The notes under the pieces are model-generated. The model searched no databases and was not told where the DNA came from. It saw only the letters and a list, made by a program, of their open reading frames with translations. From DATCMU01 sp036563245 (GTDB lineage Bacteria; Pseudomonadota; Alphaproteobacteria; Rhizobiales; Devosiaceae): DNA of 64,000 bases. Position numbers and translations under genes: made by a program. The stretch lies in contig DATCMU010000001.1 of assembly GCA_036563245.1 (NCBI GenBank), forward strand, positions 1 to 64,000, read 5' to 3'. Shown here in pieces: positions 16,671 through 25,283 of this stretch (position 1 is its first letter; each line of letters opens with the position of its first letter).

Positions 16671-18251
16671 TCAGTGGGCCGGCGCGGCGGCTGCGGCCGG
16701 CGATGGCTTGCGCATCACCAGCGCCAGCAGTGCCAGGACACCAAACAGCACGGTCAACAGGAAAAAAACGTCCGAGAAGGCCATGACGGAGGCTTCGCGG
16801 TGCACGAGGCCGGCCATCTGACGGGTGGCCGCCGCCACGCCGTCGATCCCGCTTGCGGCAAAATTGCGCGCCATTCCCGCGAGTTGATCCACCGCGGCGG
16901 GGTTGGCCCAGTTCACGCTTTCCGCGAGGCGGGCATAGTGCATGTCGGAGCGGTTGATCAGTGCCGTGTTGATCAATGCCAGGCCCACCGCGCCGCCCAA
17001 GTTCCGGGTGACATTGAAGAGCCCGGAGGCGTTCTTGAGCCGGTCGGGGGGCAAGGTGCCCAATGCAAGATTGGTGATCGGCACCATGCACAACATGAGC
17101 GAGACGCCGCGCAGAATCTGGGGAACAAGGATCTCGTTGAAATCCCAATCGGCCGTGATCCTTGTCATCATCCAGGTGCCGACGGCGAACAGCGAAAATC
17201 CGGCGAGCAGCATCATGCGCGGATCGAGCTTCATCGAGAGGCGCCCCGCGATGGGCGCAGTGAGAAACATGGCAAGGCCGGACACGAACATGGTGTTGCC
17301 GATCATCATGGCGTCATAACCACGAATGCGCGCGAGATAGACCGGGTAGAGATAGACCAGGCCATAGAGCCCCATGCCCAGGACGAAGGAGAACAGCGAA
17401 CCGAAGGCGAAGTTCACGTCGCGGAAAGCTTTCAGTTCGACGATCGGGTATCGCGCCATGAATGCGCGGGCAAAGAACAACAAGGCGCCCGAAGCCATCA
17501 GAATGGCGCTGAAGGCGACGGCCGGATCCGACAGCCAGTCCCTGGTCGGGCCTTCCTCAAGCAGGTATTCCAGGCCGCCGAGAAAACCGGCCATTCCCGC
17601 AAGTCCCCACCAGTCGAACCTTTTGGCGAGGCCGAGGTCGGGCTCGTCGAAATCGATCAGCAACCAGGCGGAGCTGGCAACAATGACACCGGGGATCACG
17701 TTGACCAGAAACAGCCAGTGCCACGACATCGTATCGGAAATGAAGCCCCCGACCGTCGGCCCGATCGTGGGGGCAAGGGTTGCGATCAACCCGATGACGG
17801 GCGTGATGACGCCGCGCTTCGACGGCGGGAATATCGTGTAGGCCGCGGCGAACACGGACGGGATCATGGCGCCGCCGATAAAGCCCTGCAGGGTGCGATA
17901 TACGATCATCTGATCGATATTGGTGGCGGTGGACGCCAGGATGCTGGCGATCGTGAAACCGGCGGCGGAGATCGTGTAGAGAACACGGGTGGACAGGATG
18001 TGCGCCAGCGTCCCCGAGAGCGGGATCATGATGACCTCGGCAATCAGGTAGGAGGTTTGCACCCACGCAACCTCGTCGGCGCCCGCGGAAAGCCCTGCCT
18101 GGATTTCAGCCAGCGATGCCGAGACGATCTGGATGTCGAGGATCGCCATGAACATGCCGAAGACCATGGCGATGAACGCCACGACGCGGCGTCTGTCGAC
18201 ATGGTCGCCAGCCGGCACGATGGCTCCGGCAGACATTGCCTGAGAGGTCAT
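16671..18251 (-). CDS. DHA2-family drug efflux transporter (EmrB-like)
   Basis: The inner-membrane proton-drug antiporter of an EmrAB-type tripartite pump. The 526-aa protein has about 14 helices and the MFS signatures: DIQIVSASLAEIQAGL in helix one, the helix-5 region motif TIGPTVGGFISD, and ARYPIVELKAFRDVNFAFG of the DHA2 group. The start is ATG 18251, 19 bp after the emrA-like stop codon. Operon with emrA, controlled by the divergent TetR gene. Confidence 0.92.
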   Translation of the reverse strand: MTSQAMSAGAIVPAGDHVDRRRVVAFIAMVFGMFMAILDIQIVSASLAEIQAGLSAGADEVAWVQTSYLIAEVIMIPLSGTLAHILSTRVLYTISAAGFTIASILASTATNIDQMIVYRTLQGFIGGAMIPSVFAAAYTIFPPSKRGVITPVIGLIATLAPTIGPTVGGFISDTMSWHWLFLVNVIPGVIVASSAWLLIDFDEPDLGLAKRFDWWGLAGMAGFLGGLEYLLEEGPTRDWLSDPAVAFSAILMASGALLFFARAFMARYPIVELKAFRDVNFAFGSLFSFVLGMGLYGLVYLYPVYLARIRGYDAMMIGNTMFVSGLAMFLTAPIAGRLSMKLDPRMMLLAGFSLFAVGTWMMTRITADWDFNEILVPQILRGVSLMLCMVPITNLALGTLPPDRLKNASGLFNVTRNLGGAVGLALINTALINRSDMHYARLAESVNWANPAAVDQLAGMARNFAASGIDGVAAATRQMAGLVHREASVMAFSDVFFLLTVLFGVLALLALVMRKPSPAAAAAPAH

Positions 18252-18270
18252 TGCGCTCGCCCCGTCCCGC

Positions 18271-19530
18271 TCAGCGCGCCGCGCCTTGTGGCGCGGTTCG
18301 ACTGTCCACATCGACAACCACGCTGAGGCCAGCCTTGAGCCTGCCGCTCGCCAGCGCGTCGGCGGGCAGGGCAATGCGCACGGGCACCCTTTGCACCACC
18401 TTGGTGAAATTGCCCGTGGCATTCTCGGCGGGCAGAAGCGAAAAGACCGAGCCCGAGGCGGGCGACAGCGAGGCGACGGTGCCCTCGATCGGTTCGCTGC
18501 CATAGGCATCGACATGGATAAGGACCTTTTCGCCCGGCACGAGATCCCTGATCTGGGTCTCCTTGAAATTTGCCTCGACATAGAGCCTGTCGACCGGCAC
18601 CAGTGCGGCAAGCCGCTGGCCGGGCGCGACCAGGTCTCCGTCCTGAACGGCAAGATTGCCCACCACGCCGTCGTAAGGCGCGCGCAGAACAGTGAAACCG
18701 AGGTCGCGTTCTGCCTTGTCGCGGTTCAATTCGAGCGACCGGATCGCGGAAGCCGCCTCGGCGCGCTGGGCCTTGAGCACGGCAATGTTGGCCTCGGCGG
18801 CCTTGATCCCGGCTTCGGCGCCCGAGAGGTTGGCGTTGGCCTGGTCGAAGGCGGCATTTGCGGTGTCGAGTGCGGATTGCGGCGCGAAGTCACTCTTGCG
18901 CAACTGGGCGGCGCGGGATCTTGCTAGATCGGCATTGTGGGCCGCCGCCTGAAGCGCAACCGATTGGGCCCGCGCCTGATCGAGCGCTGCCTCGGCTCCG
19001 GTAATCTGTGCGTCGATGCGGGCCAGCGTCAGCTTCTGGGTGGCGATCTGCGCACCGGCGACGTCCGCGGCGATCCGGTAGTCGCCGTCGTCAAGCGTGA
19101 CCAGTGGATCGCCGGCCCGGACGCGCTGGTTGGCGGCCACGTCCACCCGCGCGACATAGCCAGAAACCTTGGGGGCAATCGTGGTGATATCCCCCGCGAC
19201 ATAGGCGTCGTCGGTGGAAACCATGAACCGGCCGACCGTGAACCAGTCGTAACCATACCAGCCCGCGCCGCCGGCAACGAGCAGCGCAATGACCGGAAGG
19301 ATTACCCGGCGCGGCGAAATCCGCGGCCTGCCGGGCTTGCCGTTGCCAGCGGGATCAGCACCCCGGGGGGGCCGGGAAGTCGCTGGCTCGTCCGGCTCGG
19401 CCTTTGTCCGGTCGTCGACCCAGGTGACGTCGTCGTCCACCAGCGCTGCCGCGGCATCGGCATCCGGCGACTTGTAGTCCCTATCGCGGCGCGCCTCCGC
19501 GCTTGCCTTTTCGGAAACCTTCATCCCCAT
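18271..19530 (-). CDS. HlyD-family membrane-fusion protein (EmrA-like)
   Basis: The periplasmic adaptor of the efflux pump. The 419-aa protein has a cytoplasmic N-terminus of about 70 residues (acidic, then PRGADPAGNGKPGRPRISPRR in part), one helix (RVILPVIALLVAGGAGWYGY), a lipoyl half-motif (VSGYVARVDVAANQRVRAGDPLVTLD), a long coiled-coil hairpin (about 130-250), the second lipoyl half (FTVLRAPYDGVVGNLAVQDGD) and a beta-barrel. The N-terminal extension is longer than in E. coli EmrA. The first gene of the efflux operon, divergent from tetR. Confidence 0.92.
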   Translation of the reverse strand: MGMKVSEKASAEARRDRDYKSPDADAAAALVDDDVTWVDDRTKAEPDEPATSRPPRGADPAGNGKPGRPRISPRRVILPVIALLVAGGAGWYGYDWFTVGRFMVSTDDAYVAGDITTIAPKVSGYVARVDVAANQRVRAGDPLVTLDDGDYRIAADVAGAQIATQKLTLARIDAQITGAEAALDQARAQSVALQAAAHNADLARSRAAQLRKSDFAPQSALDTANAAFDQANANLSGAEAGIKAAEANIAVLKAQRAEAASAIRSLELNRDKAERDLGFTVLRAPYDGVVGNLAVQDGDLVAPGQRLAALVPVDRLYVEANFKETQIRDLVPGEKVLIHVDAYGSEPIEGTVASLSPASGSVFSLLPAENATGNFTKVVQRVPVRIALPADALASGRLKAGLSVVVDVDSRTAPQGAAR

Positions 19531-19561
19531 GCCCCCAATTCGTCACTGCTCATGATTAAAC

Positions 19562-19577
19562 CGAACCGTTCGGTTCG
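19562..19577. promoter_or_regulatory. TetR operator, copy 1
   Basis: A perfect palindrome CGAACCG-TT-CGGTTCG between the divergent emrA-like and tetR genes. It overlaps the start region of emrA transcription and touches the -35 of the tetR promoter. It shares both half-sites with the second operator at 19618-19635, the centres being 57 bp apart. Confidence 0.75.
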
Positions 19578-19579
19578 AA

Positions 19580-19608
19580 TTGACATATTACGAGATGTGA
19601 CGCATATC
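19580..19608 (+). promoter_or_regulatory. Promoter for the tetR gene
   Basis: TTGACA, a 17-bp spacer and CATATC form a good sigma-70-type match. It sits exactly between the two operators, so a repressor on either would block it. Confidence 0.55.
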
Positions 19609-19610
19609 AA
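19582..19610 (-). promoter_or_regulatory. Promoter for the emrAB-like operon
   Basis: On the minus strand TTGATA, a 17-bp spacer and TATGTC overlap the tetR promoter almost base for base, so the two transcripts leave from the same DNA. The -10 is a weaker match. Confidence 0.45.
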
Positions 19611-19617
19611 GAGAAAA

Positions 19618-19635
19618 TCGAACCGGTCGGTTCGA
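19618..19635. promoter_or_regulatory. TetR operator, copy 2
   Basis: A perfect palindrome TCGAACCG-GT-CGGTTCGA, identical in its half-sites to copy 1. It lies downstream of the tetR -10 and upstream of the emrA-like -35, so both genes should be repressed together, with autoregulation of tetR. Confidence 0.75.
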
Positions 19636-19671
19636 AAAATTCGCACAACCTTTTCGAGGGGGAGGAGGTGG

Positions 19672-20385
19672 ATGATGATCGGAAAGAAGCCCACAGCGGT
19701 CCAGATGAAGGGGGCCCTGGAAGCGGCAGACGCGCAAAAGGGGCGCCGAGTGGCGGGGGAGGATCCCGCCAAGCGCAAGCAGATACTCGACGGCGCCTTG
19801 CGCGTGTTCATGCGCCAGGGGTTCGACGCGGCGAGCATGAATGACATTACCCGCGAGGCCGGTGTCTCAAAGGGCACGATCTATGTCTACTTCGCCAACA
19901 AGGAAGAGCTGTTCGGGGCATTGATCGACCGCGAACGCACGGCAACCTTCGAGTCCCTCTCGGAGGTGCTGCGCACGGCGCCGACCATGCGCGAAGCGCT
20001 CATGGGCTATGGCGAACTCATGGCCAGCAAGCTCACGTCCCAGGAAGTGCTCAAGGCCCAGCGCGTCGTACTGGGGGTGATGGAGCGCATGCCGGATCTT
20101 GCGGCCCGTTTCTACCAGAGCGGGCCGCAGCAGACCAAGATCATCCTGCACGACTACCTGAGGCAGAAGGTGGACCAGGGCGCCCTCAGGATCGACGACA
20201 TCGAGCTCGCCGCCCAGCAATTCGGCGACCTGTGCATGTCCGGGGTATTCCGGCCATGCCTGTTCGGGGTCAGGCATTCCTCTCCGAGCAAGGACGAACT
20301 CCACCGCATCGTGACAGGGGCGGTCGACATGTTTCTTGCCGCCTATGGCACGGGGCAGGACAAAGACGCACCGGCCAGGGCGTGA
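19672..20385 (+). CDS. TetR/AcrR-family repressor of the adjacent efflux pump
   Basis: The 237-aa regulator has an N-terminal extension of about 35 residues, then the TetR helix-turn-helix (ILDGALRVFMRQGFDAAS, MNDITREAGVSKGTIYVYF, residues about 38-75). The all-helical ligand-binding domain resembles the AcrR/AefR C-terminal type. It is expected to bind the two palindromes just upstream and to be released by a pump substrate. GGAGGAGGTG precedes the twin ATG at 19672/19675; the first is used. Confidence 0.9.
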   Translation: MMIGKKPTAVQMKGALEAADAQKGRRVAGEDPAKRKQILDGALRVFMRQGFDAASMNDITREAGVSKGTIYVYFANKEELFGALIDRERTATFESLSEVLRTAPTMREALMGYGELMASKLTSQEVLKAQRVVLGVMERMPDLAARFYQSGPQQTKIILHDYLRQKVDQGALRIDDIELAAQQFGDLCMSGVFRPCLFGVRHSSPSKDELHRIVTGAVDMFLAAYGTGQDKDAPARA

Positions 20386-20408
20386 TCCCGCCCCTGCCCG
20401 CACCGCAG

Positions 20409-21200
20409 ATGGTTTCGCGTGGGGCCTTTTCCAGCGCCTATTTCTCGCTGGGGCCCGAGGATGGGCGCCCCGTCATGCTCGTCCACGGCCTTTGCGCCCA
20501 TGGACTGCAGTTTGTCGAGGATGCGCGTCATTTCGCGGGACAGGGCTTTCGGGTCATTGTGCCGGACCTGCGCGGGCATGGACGTTCCGTTGCGCCACCG
20601 AATGCCCTGTTCGAGGACTTCGGGATCGACAAACTCGCAGGCGATCTGGTCGCAATTCTCGATCATGCCGGGGTCGACACAATCAACTACGTCGGTAATT
20701 CCCTGGGCGGTATCCTGGCGCTTTCGCTGGCCCGGTCGAACCCGGAGCGCCTGCGCTCGATTGCAACGTTCGGGACGGCCTATGCGCTGGACCTGCCCAA
20801 GGCCGTAGTACCCCTCGGGCGCTGGACCGAGCGGCTGGCGGCACGCCCGCTGCTGGCGAGCGTGGGGGCACTGACCACCAGCACCCACGCCCATGCCCGA
20901 CCGGTGATAAGGGCCATGCTGGCGTCGTTCGACAGCCATGCGATGCTGTCCATCGGCGCCCATGTTCGCGCCTATGACCTGATCGGAGCAGCGCGCGCCT
21001 TCGAGCGCCCCATCCTCATGATCAGGGGCGACGAAGACAGGCTGGTCAATCGCGCCCTGCCCCGCACGATCGCGGCCATGGCCGGCGCCCCACACTTCTC
21101 ATTGGCCGATATCCGGCGGGCAGGTCACTGCGCCAATCTCGACCAGCCGGCCAGTGTCCGCTCAGAGCTCATCGCGTTCTGGTCCCGACGCGGGCGCTAG
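20409..21200 (+). CDS. Alpha/beta hydrolase
   Basis: The 263-aa hydrolase has an oxyanion region HGLCAHG, DLRGHGRS, the nucleophile elbow GNSLGG (Ser about residue 98), a late Asp in IRGDEDRLV and the catalytic His in AGHCANLDQP. The substrate is unknown. An in-frame GTG at 20382 overlaps the tetR stop codon as GTGA, so the gene may be translationally coupled to tetR; ATG 20409 gives the more usual N-terminus. It may belong to the same detoxification unit. Confidence 0.85.
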   Translation: MVSRGAFSSAYFSLGPEDGRPVMLVHGLCAHGLQFVEDARHFAGQGFRVIVPDLRGHGRSVAPPNALFEDFGIDKLAGDLVAILDHAGVDTINYVGNSLGGILALSLARSNPERLRSIATFGTAYALDLPKAVVPLGRWTERLAARPLLASVGALTTSTHAHARPVIRAMLASFDSHAMLSIGAHVRAYDLIGAARAFERPILMIRGDEDRLVNRALPRTIAAMAGAPHFSLADIRRAGHCANLDQPASVRSELIAFWSRRGR

Positions 21201-21670
21201 CCTCTCCTGAGCACCACGGGTGGCATGACCGGCTCGATGCCCACGAACAGGTCATGGTGTGCGAGCTGCTCACCTTTTTCATAGCCGAGGTCAAGCTTGA
21301 GGTCGCCGACCTCGATCCCGCTTCTTTGTGCGTGATCGAGCATCTGGCCGAAGGTGGCCGCGATGTCCTGCAGCGGGCCTTCATGCCTTTGGGCAAGGTA
21401 GCGGTTCCCCGGCACGGTCACGCAGACCATGCCATCGGGAACTTTCTCGCAGGCGCCCACGACCACCCCGGCCAGCTGTCGATACTGGTCGCCATCGCGC
21501 GCAATCGAGATATCGACAAATGGGCCGATTCCCTCGGCCAGCCCTTCCACCTCGGCGAAGCGCGCATACAGCCGCTCCCATGCTGCGGGCATTTGCTGGA
21601 TCAGTTGAGACCAGTCCGCATCGACCAGCATGCCCACTGCAAGGAATTCACCCCGGGTCACGATATCCAT
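21197..21670 (-). CDS. GyrI-like effector-binding domain protein
   Basis: The 157-aa stand-alone protein matches the GyrI-like/AraC effector-binding fold (two SHS2 units): MDIVTRGEFLAVGM, a central ARDGDQYRQLAGVVVG, then the signature VPGNRYLAQRHEGPLQDIAATFGQML and a terminal L-D-L-G-Y-E-K-G segment. Such domains bind small amphipathic ligands or act as hydrolases or inhibitors. GGGAGG stands upstream of ATG 21670. The last 4 bp overlap the convergent hydrolase gene. Confidence 0.75.
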   Translation of the reverse strand: MDIVTRGEFLAVGMLVDADWSQLIQQMPAAWERLYARFAEVEGLAEGIGPFVDISIARDGDQYRQLAGVVVGACEKVPDGMVCVTVPGNRYLAQRHEGPLQDIAATFGQMLDHAQRSGIEVGDLKLDLGYEKGEQLAHHDLFVGIEPVMPPVVLRRG

Positions 21671-21749
21671 TTCCAAAGGCCTCCCACCGTCCGGATTGCA
21701 ACTGGATGATGCAAGCACCTTCGCGGTGGCGGTTCAAGCCGGCCCCCGT

Positions 21750-22274
21750 TTACGCGGCGGCAAGGCGCCGGCGCCAGCGATTGAGCTTGCGGCGGTTGGC
21801 GAGCGCAAGACCGACCAGCCCGCATAGCGCGACAACGGCCAAAAGAATGGCGAATTCGATGGGATCGGCGCCATCCGGGCCGAACACGACGCGGCTCATG
21901 GTGCGGCCGGGCAGGAAGGTGAAGATGCCGGCGACAACCAGTGCACCGACATATAGCCCCTTCATCAGGTTCATGTGCGCCTTGATGTTGCGCTGGCGGG
22001 CAAACTGGACAGCGCGATAAAGGCCGACAAGGGTGGCGATCGAGATCAGGTGGATGGGACTGAACGGCCCCCACATGCGGATGGTCCAGATGAACAACGA
22101 GCTGACAGCGACAATCACCATGAGCGCGACCCAGAGCTTGCCCAGTGTCCGGTGATGGGCATCACCCTTTTTCTTGCGGAACAACACCCAGCCACCCAGA
22201 CCGAACGCAGCGATGGCGGCAAATGCGTGGATCTGGATGATGGGGGATGCAGTGAGAAGCGGTTCGAGCGACAT
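21750..22274 (-). CDS. DUF2306-like four-helix membrane protein
   Basis: The 174-aa inner-membrane protein has four or five helices with conserved polar residues in the pattern of DUF2306: HAFAAIAAFGLGGWVLF, KGDAHHRTLGKLWVALM, SPIHLISIATL and NIKAHMNLMKGLYVGAL. The paired His recall haem- or metal-binding membrane proteins, but no biochemical role is established. ATG 22274 opens MSLEPLLTASPIIQ. It is divergent from the LytTR gene. Confidence 0.7.
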   Translation of the reverse strand: MSLEPLLTASPIIQIHAFAAIAAFGLGGWVLFRKKKGDAHHRTLGKLWVALMVIVAVSSLFIWTIRMWGPFSPIHLISIATLVGLYRAVQFARQRNIKAHMNLMKGLYVGALVVAGIFTFLPGRTMSRVVFGPDGADPIEFAILLAVVALCGLVGLALANRRKLNRWRRRLAAA

Positions 22275-22387
22275 GGGCGGGGTCCTTCTTTTTTGGCTGG
22301 CATGAGCGTGATTGCGCTTGCCGGCGCTCTTTGCCGCGCTAAGTTCGGCGAGGCAAAGCGGACTGCGCAAAACGGGGGAACTGCTGC

Positions 22388-23227
22388 GTGAACGAAGGCA
22401 GTATGCAATTGACGCTTCGCGAATTACGCCGGATCTACACGCGCCCACGGCGGCTCGCCGGCATGGCAGTGATCGCGGCGATCCTCGGTATCGCGGGGCC
22501 GTTCGGGACTTTCGAGACGATGTCTACCGGCGCCAGACTGGCCTATTGGGGTGCAATCGTCTTCTGCACCTACGCGGTGGGTGTGTTCTTCGCCGGCTTT
22601 TTCATGGGCCTCTTGCCCCGGCGCCCGGGCAACGCCCCGGCCCGCATCCTGATCTCCGGCCTGATCGCGGGCATACCCGTCACCCTGACCGTTGCGGCCA
22701 TCGACCTGCTTGCCGCGGGACCGGGGCCCATACGCCTGTCTGGCATCCTGACCTTGTGGGGCTATTGCACACTGATCGCGCTCGGCGTCGCTGTCGTCTC
22801 CAACATGATGGAGCGCGAGCAGGGCGCGCAGGCAACCCCGCCGCAACCCGGTGCAGCCCAGGCCCAACCGATGGTTGACGCGGCTCAGCCGCCTGCTGCG
22901 CCAGCGCCGGCCGCCATCCTGTCACGCCTGCCCATAGAAGCGCGCGGGCCACTGGTCAGCATGTCGATGCAGGATCACTATGTGGAAGTGGTCACGACCC
23001 GCGGCAAGGCGCTGGTGTTGATGCGCCTGTCCGATGCCATCAGGGAGACCGAGGGGGTAGATGGTCTGCAGATCCACCGCTCGCACTGGGTGGCGCTTGC
23101 CGGCGTCGCTTCGGTGAAGCGGCACGACGGCAAGCTGATCGTGGAAACGACGAAGGGCGCCGAATTGCCGGTCAGCCGCACCTTTGCCGATGCGGTGCGC
23201 GATGCGGGCCTGTTGCCCAGAAGCTGA
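22388..23227 (+). CDS. Membrane-anchored LytTR-domain transcription regulator
   Basis: The 279-aa protein has four N-terminal helices (about residues 20-140), a Pro/Ala/Gln-rich linker (about 150-180), and a C-terminal LytTR DNA-binding domain. That domain has SMSMQDHYVEVVTTRGKALVLMRLSDAI and IHRSHWVALAGVASVKR, the HRS-W motif that defines the family. This membrane-LytTR layout is common in alphaproteobacteria and needs no separate receiver. The start is GTG 22388, or ATG 22403. Its target may be its divergent neighbour; that is inference. Confidence 0.88.
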   Translation: MNEGSMQLTLRELRRIYTRPRRLAGMAVIAAILGIAGPFGTFETMSTGARLAYWGAIVFCTYAVGVFFAGFFMGLLPRRPGNAPARILISGLIAGIPVTLTVAAIDLLAAGPGPIRLSGILTLWGYCTLIALGVAVVSNMMEREQGAQATPPQPGAAQAQPMVDAAQPPAAPAPAAILSRLPIEARGPLVSMSMQDHYVEVVTTRGKALVLMRLSDAIRETEGVDGLQIHRSHWVALAGVASVKRHDGKLIVETTKGAELPVSRTFADAVRDAGLLPRS

Positions 23228-23286
23228 GCCAGACCATGTCACGTCTTGATGGGCTCAAAGCGCATGGCCCAGGTCATCGAATAGTC

Positions 23287-23331
23287 GCATGTTCAAACCG
23301 AAAAACCGGTACCCGCTTTTCCTGAACATGC
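23287..23331. repeat. Hyphomicrobiales intergenic palindrome
   Basis: Outer arms GCATGTTCA / TGAACATGC form a perfect 9-bp inverted repeat enclosing an AAAACCGGTACCCGCTTTTC-like core. This matches the abundant GAAAACCGGT-CCCACTTTTC palindromic repeat of Rhizobiales genomes. It abuts the stop codon of the downstream minus-strand gene and may double as a terminator. Related copies lie at 50.5 kb. Confidence 0.7.
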
Positions 23332-23332
23332 T

Positions 23333-24028
23333 CTAGAAGCTCAGCGTCTCCATCGGCTGCGGGGTCAGGACCCTGCCTTTCTTCACTGCGGCGACAAACG
23401 GATCGGCCGACTGCGCGAGCCCTGGGAACGTAAGGTAGTGGCAGGGGATCACCGTCTCGAAATCGAAATAGCGGTTGACCGCCAACGCAGCCGCGCGGGC
23501 GTCCATGGTGTAGTGCCCGCCGATGGGCACGATGCCGATATCGGGCCGATAGAGCTCGTTGATCAGCCCCATGTCGGAAAAGATGCCGGTGTCTCCCATG
23601 TGGTAGATGCGGTGACCGTCCATTTCGACGATCAGGCCGGCAGGCATGCCGCCATAGACCCGACCGCCGTCGGCCTGGTTGTAGCTCGATGAATGGAAGG
23701 CCTGGACCATGCTCACCGCAACCCCGGCCTGCTGCAGGGTTCCCCCGATGTTCATCCCGACCACCGAATTCATGCCGTGATGGGTCTGCACGAAATCGGT
23801 AATTTCAACCATTGCGACCAGGGTCGCGCCGGTTTTTTGCATGATCGTCACCGCATCGCCCAGGTGATCGTTGTGGGCATGCGTAACAAGGACATGGGTG
23901 ACGCCATCGCAGGCCTCGTCCAGGCTACCGGAAAACCTGGGATTGCCGCTCAGAAACGGATCGATGAGAACGCTCGCTTCGCTGCCGACGATCTTGAAGG
24001 CGGAATGGCCGAGCCACTGAATCTGCAT
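23333..24028 (-). CDS. Metallo-beta-lactamase-fold hydrolase (UPF0173/YtkL type)
   Basis: The 231-aa cytoplasmic hydrolase has the UPF0173 pattern: MQIQWLGHSAFKI, then the metal site THAHNDHLGD, the VHxD-like region VSMVQAFHSSSYN, GLIVEMDGHRIYHMGDTGIFSDM and the terminal VIPCHYLTF. The substrate is unknown. GAGGTT before ATG 24028 supports the start. Confidence 0.9.
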   Translation of the reverse strand: MQIQWLGHSAFKIVGSEASVLIDPFLSGNPRFSGSLDEACDGVTHVLVTHAHNDHLGDAVTIMQKTGATLVAMVEITDFVQTHHGMNSVVGMNIGGTLQQAGVAVSMVQAFHSSSYNQADGGRVYGGMPAGLIVEMDGHRIYHMGDTGIFSDMGLINELYRPDIGIVPIGGHYTMDARAAALAVNRYFDFETVIPCHYLTFPGLAQSADPFVAAVKKGRVLTPQPMETLSF

Positions 24029-24218
24029 GGTTGGAACCTCGCTTGAACGATATTTGTCCTGGGACCGGCGATTTGGGGACATTGCCGGCCGGAAACCGCG
24101 TTGATACGTTGCAGGCCGTGCAGCCGGTTCAGTCCCTTTTCGGGGACCGCCGGCAGCCGCCCGCCGCGCAATCAGCGCGAACATGTGGCTTCATCGTAGC
24201 TTCAATCGAGGAATTGTC

Positions 24219-25256
24219 ATGACCTATCGCGCGGATCCGACCCGCTATGACACCATGCCCTACCGCCGTTCCGGGCATTCTGGCCTGCGGCTCCCGGCGA
24301 TCAGCCTTGGCCTCTGGCAAAATTTCGGCGGCACGCGGGACTATCCCGGCGCCATGGAGATCCTCGCGGCCGCATTCGACAGCGGCATCACCCATTTCGA
24401 CCTGGCCAACAATTACGGCCCCCCTGCGGGGGCAAGCGAAGAGCTGTTCGGCACGGTGCTGGCGCGCGACTTCCGGCCCTATCGCGACGAGATGATCGTT
24501 TCGACCAAGGCCGGTTACCGGATGTGGCCGGGACCCTATGGCGAATTCGGTTCGCGCAAATATTTGCTGTCCAGCCTCGACCAGAGCCTGAAGCGGATGG
24601 GGCTCGACTATGTCGACATCTTCTATTCACACCGGTTCGACCCGGACACCCCGCTCGAGGAGACCATGGGGGCCCTCGCCTCGGCCGTGAAATCGGGCAA
24701 GGCGCTCTATGTCGGCATCTCCAGCTATCCGCAAGAGCAGACCCGTGAGGCCGCGCGGATTCTTGATGAAATGGGCGTACCGCTCACCATCCATCAGCCC
24801 TCCTATTCGATGATCAACCGCTGGATCGAGGAAGACGGCACGATCGACGCTTGTGGCGAACTCGGCGTTGGGGTGATCGCATTTTCACCCCTGACCCAGG
24901 GTGTGCTGACCGGAAAATATGGTAAGGGCACGCCGGCCGATACCCGTGCCGCCGCCCAGACGTCGAGCATGCGCCCAAGCCACCTCGACCCCAAGGTGAT
25001 TGCCGCGGTGGAGGCACTTCGTCCGCTTGCACAGGCCCGCGGCCAGACCCTGACGCAACTGGCGCTGGCCTGGGCGTTGAGGCGCAAGGAAATGACTTCC
25101 GTGCTGGTCGGGGTGCGTACCCTGGAGCAACTCAGGGACAATCTGGACGCGATCCGCAATCTGACCCTGAACGACGAGGAACTGGCCGAGATCGACCGCG
25201 TGACATCCGGCGTGCTCCTGGACCTGCACCCCAGGCCATCCGGCTGGTTGCGCTAG
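24219..25256 (+). CDS. Aldo/keto reductase, YghZ/GAP-reductase type
   Basis: The 345-aa reductase matches the E. coli YghZ (L-glyceraldehyde-3-phosphate reductase) subgroup. Features are the start YRADPTRYDTMPYRRSGHSG, GLWQNFGG, HFDLANNYGPPAGASEE, VSTKAGYRMWPGPYGEFGSRKY and FYSHRFDPDTPLEETM. The catalytic Asp, Tyr, Lys and His are all present. Such enzymes detoxify methylglyoxal and reduce L-GAP with NADPH. CGAGGAATT precedes ATG 24219. Confidence 0.92.
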   Translation: MTYRADPTRYDTMPYRRSGHSGLRLPAISLGLWQNFGGTRDYPGAMEILAAAFDSGITHFDLANNYGPPAGASEELFGTVLARDFRPYRDEMIVSTKAGYRMWPGPYGEFGSRKYLLSSLDQSLKRMGLDYVDIFYSHRFDPDTPLEETMGALASAVKSGKALYVGISSYPQEQTREAARILDEMGVPLTIHQPSYSMINRWIEEDGTIDACGELGVGVIAFSPLTQGVLTGKYGKGTPADTRAAAQTSSMRPSHLDPKVIAAVEALRPLAQARGQTLTQLALAWALRRKEMTSVLVGVRTLEQLRDNLDAIRNLTLNDEELAEIDRVTSGVLLDLHPRPSGWLR

Positions 25257-25283
25257 CGCGCCGGCCGGTCGCCCCGGGCCGGC

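Noticed and set aside
14334..18326. 1330-codon open frame on the plus strand across the SulP, mbfA and emrB regions
   Set aside because: It lies in the wrong frame over mbfA and antisense to the others; the product is a low-complexity Arg/Asp/Gly-rich sequence.
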